Shown here one piece after another: positions 11,567 to 22,394 of a stretch of DNA of 64,000 nucleotides; positions within the stretch are counted from its first letter, which is position 1; each line of letters begins with the position of its first letter. Location: the NCBI GenBank assembly GCA_941918925.1, contig OW799233.1, positions 58,964,841-59,028,840 on the forward strand, given 5' to 3'. A model generated the notes under the pieces. It made no database searches and had not been told where the DNA came from. It saw only the letters and a list, made by a program, of their open reading frames with translations. Source of the stretch: Phyto melanocephala. Lineage: Eukaryota > Arthropoda > Insecta > Diptera > Rhinophoridae. The position numbers were made by a program, and so were the translations under genes.

Positions 11567-11668
11567 AACAAGTAACAGTGCTATATTCGGCCGTGCCGAA
11601 TCTTATATACCCTTCACAACGTGTAGTCATGCAATAACAATTGTTTGTATCACCATTCATCTACATAT
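11567..11668 (-). mobile_element. Hairpin-ended element, terminal 100 bp
   Basis: AACAAGTAACAGTGCTATA, a perfect hairpin ATTCGGC-CGT-GCCGAAT, TATACCCTTCACAACGTG and CATTGTTTGTATCACCATTC-like sequence match the other TATACCCTTCAC copies. It is cut by the repeat that follows. Confidence 0.8.
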
Positions 11669-13018
11669 ATATATGACTGACTGATTCATCATCGCACAGA
11701 CCAAACGCAAAGAGCTAGAGACATGAAATTTGGACAATCGGTTCCTCTTTCGATGTATAGCTCCACTAAGAAGGGATTTTTGGAAATTCGTACTTATATC
11801 TGCTAAATTAAAAATGATACAAAACAAATTGAAAAAATATTGTAATTTGCACAAAAAATAAGCTGACAGGTGTCTGGCCTTTTTTTTGAGTTTTCAATCC
11901 CTAAGGGAAAAAAACGGGTAAAAACTATAATTTTGTACTTTTTTTGGTAACCTATTTAACTTCCAAACATATAAAGCTAGGAAAAAAATTCAAACTTTAT
12001 TAAGTAATCCACGAAAAAATATTAATAGGAATTCGCCACTTTTTTAAAATTCACATGAATAAGGGTTAATAATTGTCCCTTTTTTGGTACTTTTTTTAAA
12101 AGAAACTTTTCTAATATTATTCAATGGGACAAAATTTGATAATTATTATTACATAAAAGAATATGGACAATAATTTAGGTAAAATTGTTTGAAACTTTTT
12201 TTGGGGACAAAAAATGTACCAAAAAGGGGAAAATTCCGCGAAATGTATGTAATTCCTAATAAGACGGCCAGTTTTTAAAAAATTTTAATTAAGATTTCAC
12301 CAAACATAAATAATTATGTAATTTAGTAAAAATCTAAATACATTCATAACAGGGTAGAAATGAGAGAAATCGGGAAAAGAATCTGGTACTTTTTAGAACA
12401 TAATTACTTTTATGCAAAAAAAAAAGTAGATTTACTGACTTTAAATAATGTCTATTAAATTATTTTGTTACATAGATATTTGAACATTTTAAACTTGGAA
12501 TTTGAACCAAAAATGTACTTTTTCGTATTTCTATGGTACTTTTTGTATTTTCTACGTTTATAAAGGTAGAATTGTACAAACAAGGACTATAAATTCCAGG
12601 TGAGAAACAAATGTTATGGACGACTAAAAAGGTACTGTTTTGAATTTTTATGGTACTTTTTGTATTTCCACGTTTGCGAAGCTAGAATTTTGAAATTAGT
12701 GACTATTGATACAAGGTGAGACTGAAAATGTTATGGGCGACCAAAAAGGTACTTTTTGGAATTTTTATGATACTTTTCGTATTTTCAACCTTTGCGAAGC
12801 TAGAATTTTGAAATTTGTGATTATTGATACAAGGTGAGCCTGAAAATGTTATGGACGACCAAGAAGGTACTTTTCAGAATTTTATTGGGACTTTTTGTAT
12901 TTTCTACGTTTATAAAGCTAAAATTGTGAAATAAAGGATTATGGATTCAAGTTGAGAATTAAAATGATATTGGAGACAAAAAAAACCTTTTCGCATTTTT
13001 CATGTTTTTACTACTATT
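11669..13018 (+). mobile_element. Helitron-like repeat with 110-bp minisatellite (forward copy)
   Basis: Begins TATATATATGACTGACTGATTC. It shares 11690-12260 with the reverse of 34760-35390, including GAGACATGAAATTTGGACAA, GGTTCCTCTTTCGATGTATA and AAAAATATTGTAATTTGCA. Positions 12460-12960 hold about five units of roughly 110 bp containing GGTACTTTTTGGAATTTTTA, TTTTCTACGTTTATAAAGCT and ATGTTATGGACGACC. The family's 5' end at 35396 and 3' end at 32110 have Helitron-like termini (TC...CTAG). No protein coding. Confidence 0.65.
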
Positions 13019-13020
13019 TT

Positions 13021-13635
13021 TATACCCTTCACCTGTGGCGCACAAGGGTATATATAGCTTTGTAATTTTTACAATTTTCATTTCCGACCCCATAAAGTAT
13101 ATATTTTCTGAAAGCTTATGAATAGAGGAGTCGATTAAGCCCTGACCATCTGCCCGTCTGTCCGTGTGTTGGTTGAAATCAACTTTTAGAAGCAACTATA
13201 TGTTCCTTAGATCTTTATATGGTATCAATCTCTTGGAAATATCCAGGAATGAATCGCTATTGAAATTCAGCACAATCGCCCAATAACTTTCTGAGATATG
13301 AGCAAAAAACCACGACCACCTCGTTTTTTTACACAATTACAACAACAACATACATACATGTAAAAAACATACAAAAAAAAATATATTAAAAATAAAAAAA
13401 ATTACAAAAAAAAATATAAATTAATATAATATAAAAAAAATAATATATTAAATTAAATAAAATAAAATTTTTTTGGCTCAGCTGGGATTCGATGCCACAT
13501 TTATTCTCACCAGTATATACATATGTACGTATTTTATATGAGATGAATGGTGATACAAACAATTGTTATTGCATGGCTTCACGTTGTGAAGGGTATATAA
13601 GATTCGGCACGGCTGAATATAGCACTGTTACTTGT
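13021..13635 (+). mobile_element. Hairpin-ended element, copy in tandem (1 of 2)
   Basis: Starts TATACCCTTCACCTGTGGCG with an inverted GGGTATATA 20 bp later. It contains CCCCATAAAGTATATATTTT, GAGGAGTCGATTAAGCCCTG, CTGTCCGTGTGTTGGTTGAA and a poly-A/T-rich middle. It ends GAAGGGTATATAAGATTCGG, hairpin, ATAGCACTGTTACTTGTT. The two outermost ends are themselves related by inversion (TATACCCTTCAC / GTGAAGGGTATA). It has no ORF. Confidence 0.85.
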
Positions 13636-14356
13636 TATACCCTTCACCTGTGGTGTACAAGGGTATATATAGCTTTGTCATTCCGTTTGTAATTTCTACA
13701 ATTTTCATTTCCGACCCAATAAAGTATATATTTTCTGAAAGCTTATGAATAGAGGAGTCGATTAAGCCCTGACCGTCTGCCCGTCTGTCCGTGTGTTGGT
13801 TGAAATCAACTTTTAGAAGCAACTATATGTTCCTCAGATCTATATATGGTATCAATCTCTTGGAAATATCCAGGAATGATCGCTATTGAAATTCAGCACA
13901 ATCGCCCCATAACTTTCTGAGATATGAGCAAAAAACCACGACCACCTCGTTTTTTTCACAATTACAACAACAACATGCATACATACATACATGTAAAAAA
14001 CATACCAAACAAAAAAAATTACAAAAAAAAAAATATTAAAATTAAGAAAAAAATAATAAAAAAAACTGCAAAAAAAAATTTAAAAAAATTGTTTAAAAAT
14101 TTTTCTTAAAAAAATTTTTTAAAAAAATTAAAAAAAAATATAAAAAAAATAATAAAATATAAATAATATATTAAATAAAATAAAATAAAATTTTTTTGGC
14201 TCAGCTGGGATTCGATGCCACATTTATTCTAACGTGTACGTATGCACGTATTTTATATGGGATGAATGGTGATACAAACAATTGTTATTGCATGACTACA
14301 CGTTGTGAAGGGTATATAAGATTCGGCACGGCCGAATATAGCACTGTTACTTGTTT
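13636..14356 (+). mobile_element. Hairpin-ended element, copy in tandem (2 of 2)
   Basis: Directly abuts the previous copy and is about 95 percent identical over the first 340 bp. The middle is a long A-rich tract (about 14000-14200) whose apparent lysine-rich frames are low-complexity artefacts. The ending is the same hairpin and ATAGCACTGTTACTTGTTT. Confidence 0.85.
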
Positions 14357-15349
14357 GAAATTAATATTGTTACGTTTATACCTTTTATAAATGTTGGCTT
14401 ATTTCCTTCAAATATACTGTGAGTTCTTTTATTGCAATCAAATTTATTTATTTAAACAGACTCAAAGATTGCTTTAATATCACTTTACTTATTGTTATAC
14501 ACCTTTATTGTCAAACTCACTTTGACACACACTTGACAAGCTCTACTGTTATACCAAAGACTATAGACTATAGTCTTTGGTTATACTGATCATGTTAGCT
14601 GTGTTTTTCGGCTATTTATAGTAGCATGTTGGTGTTCTGTAACATTCGACAAAGTTCTCGTATGTACACACTTGTTCATTCGAAAACCGTTACATTTAAA
14701 CTAAGACGTAATGTTAATGTTAAGTAATAGGCAGGAAAAAAAGTGACTAAGAGTATGCTGCACATAATAACTCACCTCGGCTGCATATAACTTAACATCA
14801 TGTTTGAACAACCAACTAACCAAACAAAGTGTTAAATGTACAAAAGCTAATACCAACAAAACTACTGTAAATATAATTAAAATAAAATCTATAATGTAAA
14901 TTAATCTATTTAAAATTTATCTGTAACAATATTATTAAGGTTTTTATTTTAAGAATAAATTAATCTTAAATTTTTCAATGGTCGAATTGTAAGTTTGTTT
15001 ATTTTCAGTCAATATGTAGGAGATCTACCACAGTAGTGCATAATTAGTTTTTTATTTCTTTGAAAAAAATTCTGAATAGACATGAAGGTTATTATTATTC
15101 AGATGGAAAACCTTTGAATTTAAACAAAACAACAATTTGAAAAGCTGTGTTTTCTAGAGTTGGGTCAATCGGTTACTTACTTTATATACATATATATGTA
15201 TGTAAGTTATGTAATTATGTTTTTAAAAGTTTAAATTTAAAAATGCGTTAAAATAAAAACGGTTTGAGATTTTGATAAATTAGTTATCTTGTTATGAAAA
15301 ATAATTGTTCCGGTTAGAAATAAAATATTATTTCATTTATATAGCTGCC
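14357..15349. other. Unassigned, possibly LTR-like
   Basis: No coding. 14553-14581 is a perfect 14-bp inverted repeat with a one-base centre (ACCAAAGACTATAG ... CTATAGTCTTTGGT). The GC-richer part at 14370-14830 could be an old LTR but I could not define its ends. Confidence 0.4.
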
Positions 15350-15865
15350 GCGGCTCTATTCGATCGGATCAATTTTCAAGTGTATGGAATTGTATCTCTG
15401 CTATAACATCACAAATGTTAGCCTTTACATGTTCAATTGTCCCTGGTTTGTTTGCATAACACTTGCTTTTAACGGCGCCCACAGAAAATAGTCCAACGGT
15501 GTTAAATCACAGCTTCTTTGCAGCCATTGGTGGTTGCCATCACAATTTCGGCTAATTAAACGGCTACGCAATAAATCGATTGTGGCATGAGCTGTGTGAC
15601 AAGTTGTACCATATTCATGAAACCAAACATTGTTCACATCCATATCGGCGATAGGTGTCTCCATTTACCGTAATAAGTTTGCCGTCCTCATTTTCAAAGA
15701 AATATAAGCCAATGATGCCTCCGCTCAACAAGCCACACCAAAATCACTCCTAATGGGTGCATAGGCTTCTGTGGGATCACATTTGGGTTTTCTGAGACCC
15801 GAATATGACAATTTTGCTTATAACGTACCCACCACGATGAAATTAAGCTTTCATCTGAAATGTGT
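15350..15865 (-). pseudogene. Mariner/Tc1-type transposase fragment (DD41D-like)
   Basis: Minus-strand frames give the catalytic half: SDES (first Asp block) and KQNCHI at about 15830-15865, GLYFFENEDGK near 15690, VWFHEYGTTCHTAHATIDLL (the second-Asp block, with QQD degraded to HEY) at 15570-15630, and QRSCDLTPLDYFLW (third Asp) at 15470-15510. An ENWSDRI C-terminus lies near 15375. Multiple frameshifts and the lost second Asp make it dead. Sequence and spacing resemble the 46193-46832 transposase. Confidence 0.8.
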
Positions 15866-16195
15866 AGAATTATGTAGTTCTATATATCAGTTTATTAATA
15901 ATAAAGGCAATAACAAAATTGATTTGTTGCATATAACTACTTATTCAATTATAAAAAGGTTCATATTTCACATTCATTTTTCACAAATAACATGTAACAA
16001 GTTTGAATTAATTATATTTCGATAAGCGACATATAATAGAATGGCATAAGTATTGCCAGATTCGAAATACGCGCTGGTTCAAATTTAAACCACCTTTTTA
16101 TTAAATCAAATAAAATACATATGCATGTATATTTATTAAGTAAGAAATATAAGTAAATTTAAGTTAAACTTTTAAAATGGAATAATATATAAAAA
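15866..16195. other. Anonymous AT-rich stretch
   Basis: No recognisable coding or repeat structure was seen. Confidence 0.5.
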
Positions 16196-16914
16196 AACAA
16201 GTAAGAGTGCTATATTCGTCCGTGCCGAATCTTATATACCCTTCGCAACGTGTAGTCATTCAATAACAATTGTTTGCATCACCATTCATCTCATTAATAT
16301 GAAATACGTACAAACATATAAAAAACATACATACTATATAAAAACATCCCATTGTAAAATTATAAATTGAGTTTTTGTATGGAGTTATGTTAAAAAATAA
16401 AAAAAAAAACATTAAAAAAAATTTTCTTTCCGGATCAGCTGTGATTCGATGCCACGTTCACTCTCACCAGTATTCCACGTTTGTATGTATGTATGTGTTG
16501 TATGTTGTTGTTGTGAAAAAAAACGAGGTAGTCGTGGTTTTTTCCTCATATCTCAGTTGCTTATGTATCGATTTTTCAATACCGATCTGCTCCCCAATAT
16601 TTCTGATATTTTTCAAAAAATTTATTTCAACATACACACGGACAGACTGACAATCGACGTCCCTATTCATAACCTTTCAGAAAATATATACTTTATGGGG
16701 ACGGTGATGAAAATTGTAGAAATTTTACACAGAATGACAAATCTACCCCCATACCTAAACAAGAGCGTTGAGCGTCAAGCGTTGGAGTTTTACATGTGTT
16801 TGGTTTTTGTTACAATAACAAAATACATGCAAAATTGCAACGCTTGACGCTCAACGCTCTTGTTTAGGTATGGGCCCTATAAATAGTCTTTTTCACTTTT
16901 GTGTGAAGGGTATA
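16196..16914 (-). mobile_element. Hairpin-ended element (reverse), interrupted by a MITE
   Basis: Begins AACAAGTAAGAGTGCTATA with a nearly perfect hairpin (TTCGTCCGTGCCGAA), then TATACCCTTCGCAACGTG. It ends GTGTGAAGGGTATA at 16914. It holds the conserved TTTATTTCAACATACACACG and CCTTTCAGAAAATATATACT blocks. The MITE at 16748-16874 splits the right part. Confidence 0.85.
16748..16874. mobile_element. 127-bp MITE with perfect 36-bp terminal inverted repeats
   Basis: 16748-16783 (CCCATACCTAAACAAGAGCG...) is the exact complement of 16839-16874. The 55-bp core is A/T-rich. Each arm contains two GCGTTGAGCGTCAAGCGTTG-type direct subrepeats. Perfect arms suggest a recent insertion or strong pairing constraint. 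It interrupts the hairpin element. Confidence 0.85.
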
Positions 16915-17055
16915 ATAATAATGATAAAAAATTATCATCTTTGCCCATACTTTCCCGTTTTCGGTTTCTCGCCTTTGTTTTGCAAAAAAGTCGAATACAT
17001 CAAGTATTGCAGACCACTCTTTTTCCAAAGCATAACATACATGCATTCATTCATT

Positions 17056-18927
17056 GTTGGCTATAGTGAAGGATTACTTCCGTAACAGAATCCTGTTGTA
17101 CGAAACCGACAAGGGCATGCGACAGCATAATATTACAGGTGGAGTCCCACAGGGTTCGGTTCTCGGACCGTTGTTGTGGAATATGATGTATGATGGCATA
17201 CTCCGGGCTAAGATTGTCGGTTTTGCCGTTCACATAGCCCTGATATGTGTCGGTAGGGAGTTAGTGGATATTACGACCATTGCTAATGCAAGCATAGAAA
17301 TTGTGCGCTCCTTAGAATCTGTTAATTTGGGGCTCGCTGACCAAAAGGCAGAGGCGATTTTGATATTCAGCCGTAGGTCAATGGAGTCTGTGAAATAAAA
17401 TGTGGGATCGTGTTGTATTGAGACGAAACCTTCGCTTAAATATCTTGGGGTTATGATAGATTATCGTTTATCTTTTCAGGACCATCTGCTATATGTTGCT
17501 GGGAAGTCTTCGAGAACATATACTGCTCTGTCTCGTATAATGCCAAATGCGAAAGGGCCAAAAAACTTACGTCGGAAACTTCTGACTGGAGTAGTTAAGA
17601 GTGTGATTATGTATGCATCACCTATCTGGTTTCGGGCTCTTGGGTTGAAGATTTGCAGGGGAATTATAAGCCCAGTATATAGACTGGCTGCTTTGCGAGT
17701 TATTTGTGCTTTCCGGACTGCATCAGATATTGCAGCATTAGTGATTGCGGCAATGATGCCAACTGATCTTCAGATCAGAGGCTTCTCAGATATTGAAACG
17801 ATTGCTGAGTGGCAGCGGCGATGGTCTTTGTCAGAGAAGGGAAGATGGATGTTTTCTCTTATTCTTGACTTGGTCCCATGGCTCCAGCGAGCACATGGGG
17901 ATCTGGACTTTTACGTTACGCAGTTGCTTAGTGGACACGGTTGTTTCCGGTCATTCTTATACAGATTTGGTCATGATACTTCTCCGTTCTGTCCGAGTTG
18001 TGATGGTAATGTCGAGCAGAATGCTGAACATGTATTCTTTTCTTGCTGGGAAGTCTTCGAGAACATATACTGTTCTGTCTCGTATAATGCCAAATGCGAA
18101 AGGGCCAAAAAACTTACGTCGGAAACTTCTGACTGGAGTAGTTAACAGTGTTATTATGTATGCATCACCTATCTGGTCTCGGGCTCTTGGGTTGAAGATT
18201 TGCAGGGAATTATAAGCCCAGTATATAGACTGGCTGCTATGCGAGTTATTTGTGCTTTCCGGACTGTATCAGATGTTGCAGCATTAGTGATTGCGGCAAT
18301 GATGCCAACTGATCTTCAGATCAGAGGCTTCTCAGATATTGAAACGATTGCTGAGTGGCAGCGGCGATGGTCTTTGTCAGAGAAGGGAAGATGGATGTTT
18401 TCTCTTATTCTTGACTTGGTCCCATGGCTCAAGCGAGCACATGGGGATCTGGACTTTTACGTTACGCAGTTGCTTAGTGGACACGGTTGTTTCCGGTCAT
18501 TCTTATACAGATTTGGTCATGATACTTCTCCGTTCTGTCCGAGTTGTGATGGTAATGTCGAGGAGAATGCTGAACATGTATTCTTTTCTTGCCCGCGGAG
18601 AGAATATACCTTGAGGGGATGATAGGCCGTAGCGTTGATCACGGTAATATAGTGGAGATTATGTTGTCCTCTGCACGCAGTTGGGAGTATGTATGTGAAT
18701 ATGCTAGATTGGTTCTAATTAAACTTCGTAGGGTTGAGAGAATCCGTAATGGGATGTTATAGTTTGGGTGTTGTTCCCCGCCCCCTGTGATGTATAGCTT
18801 TGTGGTAGTTCCGCCGGGATTTTGGGCCAGTGTACCGAGGTGTTTTAGGGTGTTAAAGTCACGCACTCCTGGTTGACCTAAGTAGCAGGGTCTTTCAATG
18901 ATTTCATCTCGTTAATAAAAAAAAAAC
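17056..18927 (+). pseudogene. R1-clade LINE, 3' half, with 548-bp internal tandem duplication
   Basis: Frame 17054-17398 has the R1-type reverse-transcriptase block: GGVPQGSVLGPLLWN.MYDGIL, a ruined catalytic loop (FAVHIAL where FADDIAL is expected) and GLADQKAEA. Frame 17402-18045 continues (LKYLGVMIDYRLSFQDH; SRIMPNAKGP; VIMYASPIW) to the C-terminal zinc knuckle FCPSCDGNVEQNAEHVFFSC. A second copy of 17497-18044 follows at 18045-18592. Positions 18593-18927 hold the rest of the C-terminus, the 3' UTR and an A-tract. R1 proteins normally need an ORF1 and an endonuclease, both missing here (5' truncation). It is dead. Confidence 0.9.
17497..18592 (+). repeat. 548-bp direct tandem duplication inside the R1 LINE
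   Basis: 17497-18044 and 18045-18592 both start GCTGGGAAGTCTTCGAGAAC and differ at only about ten positions. One difference is a one-base deletion (GCAGGGGAATT versus GCAGGGAATT) that breaks the second frame. The junction joins the zinc-knuckle Cys (TTCTTGC) to the duplicated start. Confidence 0.95.
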
Positions 18928-18954
18928 ATACATTCATTCATTCATACATACATA

Positions 18955-20028
18955 CATTATGTCGAGCAGACCAGCGAGTTTGAGAGAAAATTTTAAGTCT
19001 TTAATTTGTTTGCTGCACCTAGATCTCCATGCGATCATTTGATATTGTGAAAAAATCATAAAACTCTTGCAAAGTAAATAGAAAAAAAGTCAATTGCTTC
19101 GAATACAGATTCAGCTTCGCAAGTGCTTACCAATATTAGGGAATGGTGAGCGCAAGTCACTGTTTAAGGCCATGACTGACTGTTATATTTAGTCGTTCGA
19201 TATGTTAAAAATTGTATGTGTGTTCAGAAAGTCTTTTGGAAATTTTCATAAAATAGTAGTTTCTGTGCGATTTGAGTTGCTTTTTGTAAGCAAGTATGAC
19301 AGTGTGGCATCCAATCACACATTTTGTTGCGATTTTTTCATGTAGGACAAAAACTATCAGATTTTTATTTGGCATAATCCACGACTTTGTAGATAGTCAG
19401 TCATAGCCTTTAAGAATTAATTTTTTTAGTTCGTGCCAAAATTTCTGAATTGTCATAAGATTGACCACGGCAGTTAATAATTTCAAAAGCATTTGTTCAA
19501 AGAGTATAATACGGCTGTTTCAATATCTTTGGCTTTGCGACCAGTATGTGGCGAAAATTCTAAAAATCTTTCAACGGTTTTTCCATTTTTACGTACGTAT
19601 CTAATAAGTATAGCAAGCTTATTGAGATGTGCAATATCCGGTGTGGAATATACAATAATCCCAAAATATATAGCAGAAATGTGTTGTAATTCCTTACCAC
19701 GAATTAAGATTATAATTTAATCGTAAATTGTTTTAGATAAGTACTAAGTTTGGGTATAACATTTTAAGTGTTCAGATAAAAATAGATCAAACTGGGATAG
19801 AAACTCTCCTGTTCCAAAGAAATAACAAACATGAAACATAAAAAAAACATTAGTTTTTGAATAAATCAACCAATCACGGCGTTGAATCTCTGCGTTTTTT
19901 TAAGAACGTTGAAATAAGTTTTTGTCACTGTTTACGTTTTTAGAACTTTGGAAATTTGTAACTTTATTTTGTGGCGTGCTGTCTATACTTATGTAATTTC
20001 GTTAATTTAATTTCACATAAATCTTTCA
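18955..20028 (-). pseudogene. DUF4371 / ZMYM-type hAT transposase, C-proximal part
   Basis: Minus-strand frames read in family order. AVI and FFLCFMF-like remains lie near 19830-19880. Then come STPDIAHLNKLAILIRYVRK at 19590-19655, the conserved ERFLEF.PHTGRKAKD at 19540-19590, NCRGQSYDN (from INCRGQSYDN) at about 19420-19450, AHHSLILVSTCEAESVFEAI at about 19080-19160, and TRWSAR-like remains near 18970. This matches the DUF4371-hAT dimerisation family common in insects. Many stops and frameshifts. The R1 LINE abuts its 3' end, and the N-proximal part is displaced to 22236-22341 by a hAT insertion. Confidence 0.75.
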
Positions 20029-20036
20029 CTAGTAAT

Positions 20037-22227
20037 TAGGGTGATCGATTATTCGACATTTTTAAGAAACCGGGTTTCAAATAGTTTGAAATTTAGAATT
20101 AACAAAAAAACCGGTTGCTCTTTTACAAATTTAGAAAAAACCGGTTAACCGGTCGAATTAGTGTTGGGCATAATCTTTCTTTTCAGTGAATCGTTCATGA
20201 TCGGTCAGAAAGACTTGCTGAAGTATTTCATTCTTTTCTTTCATCTTTCTTTTATGAAAGATGTAAAATGAATGATTGAAACAAGGCAAAGAATACATAA
20301 CAGTTGGTTTTTGTTTATAAGAAAATAAATGCAAAAACTGAAATTGCTGGTACAAAGCGAATATTAAGTACTAATAATTAAATAAAAATAAGTTCAATTC
20401 AAACGTTTTTATTAGTAATAAATAGACACATACGTATTTAAAAAAAACACAAAATCAAAATCTGTATTCCGGTTAGAATTTGGCATATAAATTCAAAAAT
20501 AGATTTTGATGTCTAGTTAAAAAAAAAGGCAAAAAATATTTAAAAAAATTTAACAGGCGTATACATATATAAAATCGGGAAAATTAATAAGCATTATCTT
20601 AATCTTATTTGAATCAAATTTAAAAACAATGAAATTATAATTCAATTTTTTTATACAATTTTTAAATACAATTAAATTAATTTTTTTATATTTCGCTACT
20701 CCTTCACTTAGCATTATTAGGAAAATAAATACTATCGCTATAACAAAATGATCTTTAAAATTTGTGTGCGCTAAAAATCGTATAATTCATTATGAAAAGA
20801 ATTTATATTTAAAATTATATTTTTGGCAAACATAAACATACATTAAAAAAATTTAGTTTATTTTTTGAATAATTCATAGTTTTATTAAAAAAAGAGATCT
20901 TTCTTTCATAGTTTTGGTACAAATACATACTATGTATACACATAAACATACTATGTATACATTGAGATGCAAACAAATTAAAAGATTTGGTTTGGCAACA
21001 ATTCAGCAGATTGTTATGGCAACATCGTAATCTACATACATTTTTGACTGACTGAAATGTGTGAAACATGAAAGAACAATGAAAGATTTGAAAGAATGAG
21101 TACGAACTATTTCATATCTTTCACCTTACTGAATCGTTCAATTGAAATATTTCTTTCATGACCGACACAACTCTAGGTCGAATACATAAAATATAATTTT
21201 TTTGTTATACCCATGACAGAGATACATATATATGTAGGTATAAACTAGCTTGTTCTATGGTTTAATTGCATTTTAATTTGACACACATTCAATGGCATTA
21301 TTTTAAAATGCCTTTATATAAAATAAAGATGTTAAAGGGCAGACACTTTTAACCTAAAAGTGATCGAAAAGATAAGTTTATGCTTTAATTGCCTTTAACT
21401 TTTAAGGTTAGGTTAATAAATTTAAAAATGCCATTGTTTCTCTACATGAACCAAAATATGGCAACAAAATTTTGATTTATATATTTTTTTTCTACTTCGA
21501 ACTTTTATCATCAAAAATTTTGTTTCGTTTTGTAAATAAAATGTATAAATTTACATTGTTGCTACTACATTTTTTAAGAACTAAATTAATTTGTTAAAAG
21601 CAACCGGTATTTGCTCTAGAACTGCCATATAAAACAAAAATTGTTACAAGGAGTTAATAATGACAAATATAAAAAAAGTCACTTCACTGGTCACGGTAGT
21701 CAACTTTACAGGCAAGATGTAATAATGACGCTTTGTGTGCCAAACTATTTTAGTATACAAGTCATATGTTATCAAAGATATTAGTTAAGCTATGGGTAGT
21801 CTTTAGTACAAGTCGCTAGCTTTCGTAAAATTTGAAAATGAGATCAAAAAGTATTGAAAAGTACAATAATTTGGTCAAAAAACTTAACTGCAAATTATAA
21901 GAGCACCAACGTATGACATACATGCTCTCCATTTAAAACAAATAATTTTTAACCTAATTATTTTTCTTATTTTACATTTGTTTTTAAAACAAAAAATAAA
22001 TTTCTTACAATATTATGGAAGATTATTTAATATATTTTCTGATTTTTCTAATTTTTTTGGTTACAAAGATTAATGAACATAAAACTAAAAATTAAAAAAC
22101 CGGCTTCTGTGAGTAAAAAAAACCGGTGTATTCGACGTTCGAAAAATTAACATTTGGAAAAAACCGCCAGCTGAAAGAGTAAAAAACCGGGTTTTCCAAC
22201 GGTTGTAAAACCGAATCGATCACCCTA
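20037..22227. mobile_element. hAT element (2.2 kb, non-autonomous) with imperfect 8-bp target duplication
   Basis: The ends TAGGGTGATCGATT are exact complements (20037-20050 and 22214-22227). The flanks CTAGTAAT (20029-20036) and CTATTAAT (22228-22235) differ at one base. Subterminal AACCGG-type motifs (AAACCGG, ACCGGTTAACCGGT) cluster at both ends, as expected for transposase-binding sites. No transposase frame remains. A second hAT element occupies 20159-21175. Confidence 0.85.
20159..21175. mobile_element. hAT element (1.0 kb) nested in the previous one, perfect 8-bp target duplication
   Basis: GGTCGAAT is duplicated at 20151-20158 and 21176-21183. The ends are TAGTGTTGGGC and the complement of TAGAGTTGTGTC. 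Subterminal CTTTC/GAAAG repeats and GTGAATCGTTCA / TGAACGATTCAG blocks are shared in inversion. It is AT-rich with no transposase. Confidence 0.9.
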
Positions 22228-22235
22228 CTATTAAT

Positions 22236-22341
22236 CCACATAACATGAATTCTAAACCAATTTTTGTCAGTTAATGAGTTCGTTGAAGAAGAGTTTTCTT
22301 CAATATCTTCTGCTAAGATCTGTGCTAACTCCTGCTGAATC
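22236..22341 (-). pseudogene. DUF4371-type transposase, N-proximal remnant
   Basis: The minus-strand frame (ILAEDIEENSSSTNSLTDKN) reads into the 20036 side when the hAT element is excised in silico. It is cut upstream by the Helitron end at 22342. Assignment rests on position as much as on sequence. Confidence 0.5.
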
Positions 22342-22363
22342 TATATATATATATAATAGGATG

Positions 22364-22394
<31 letters not shown>

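Noticed and set aside
13924..14109. Lysine/asparagine-rich 61-codon frame
   Set aside because: Translation of the A-rich tract of a hairpin element; low complexity, no conservation expected.
18639..18866. 75-codon minus-strand frame
   Set aside because: Antisense of the R1 LINE C-terminus and 3' UTR.
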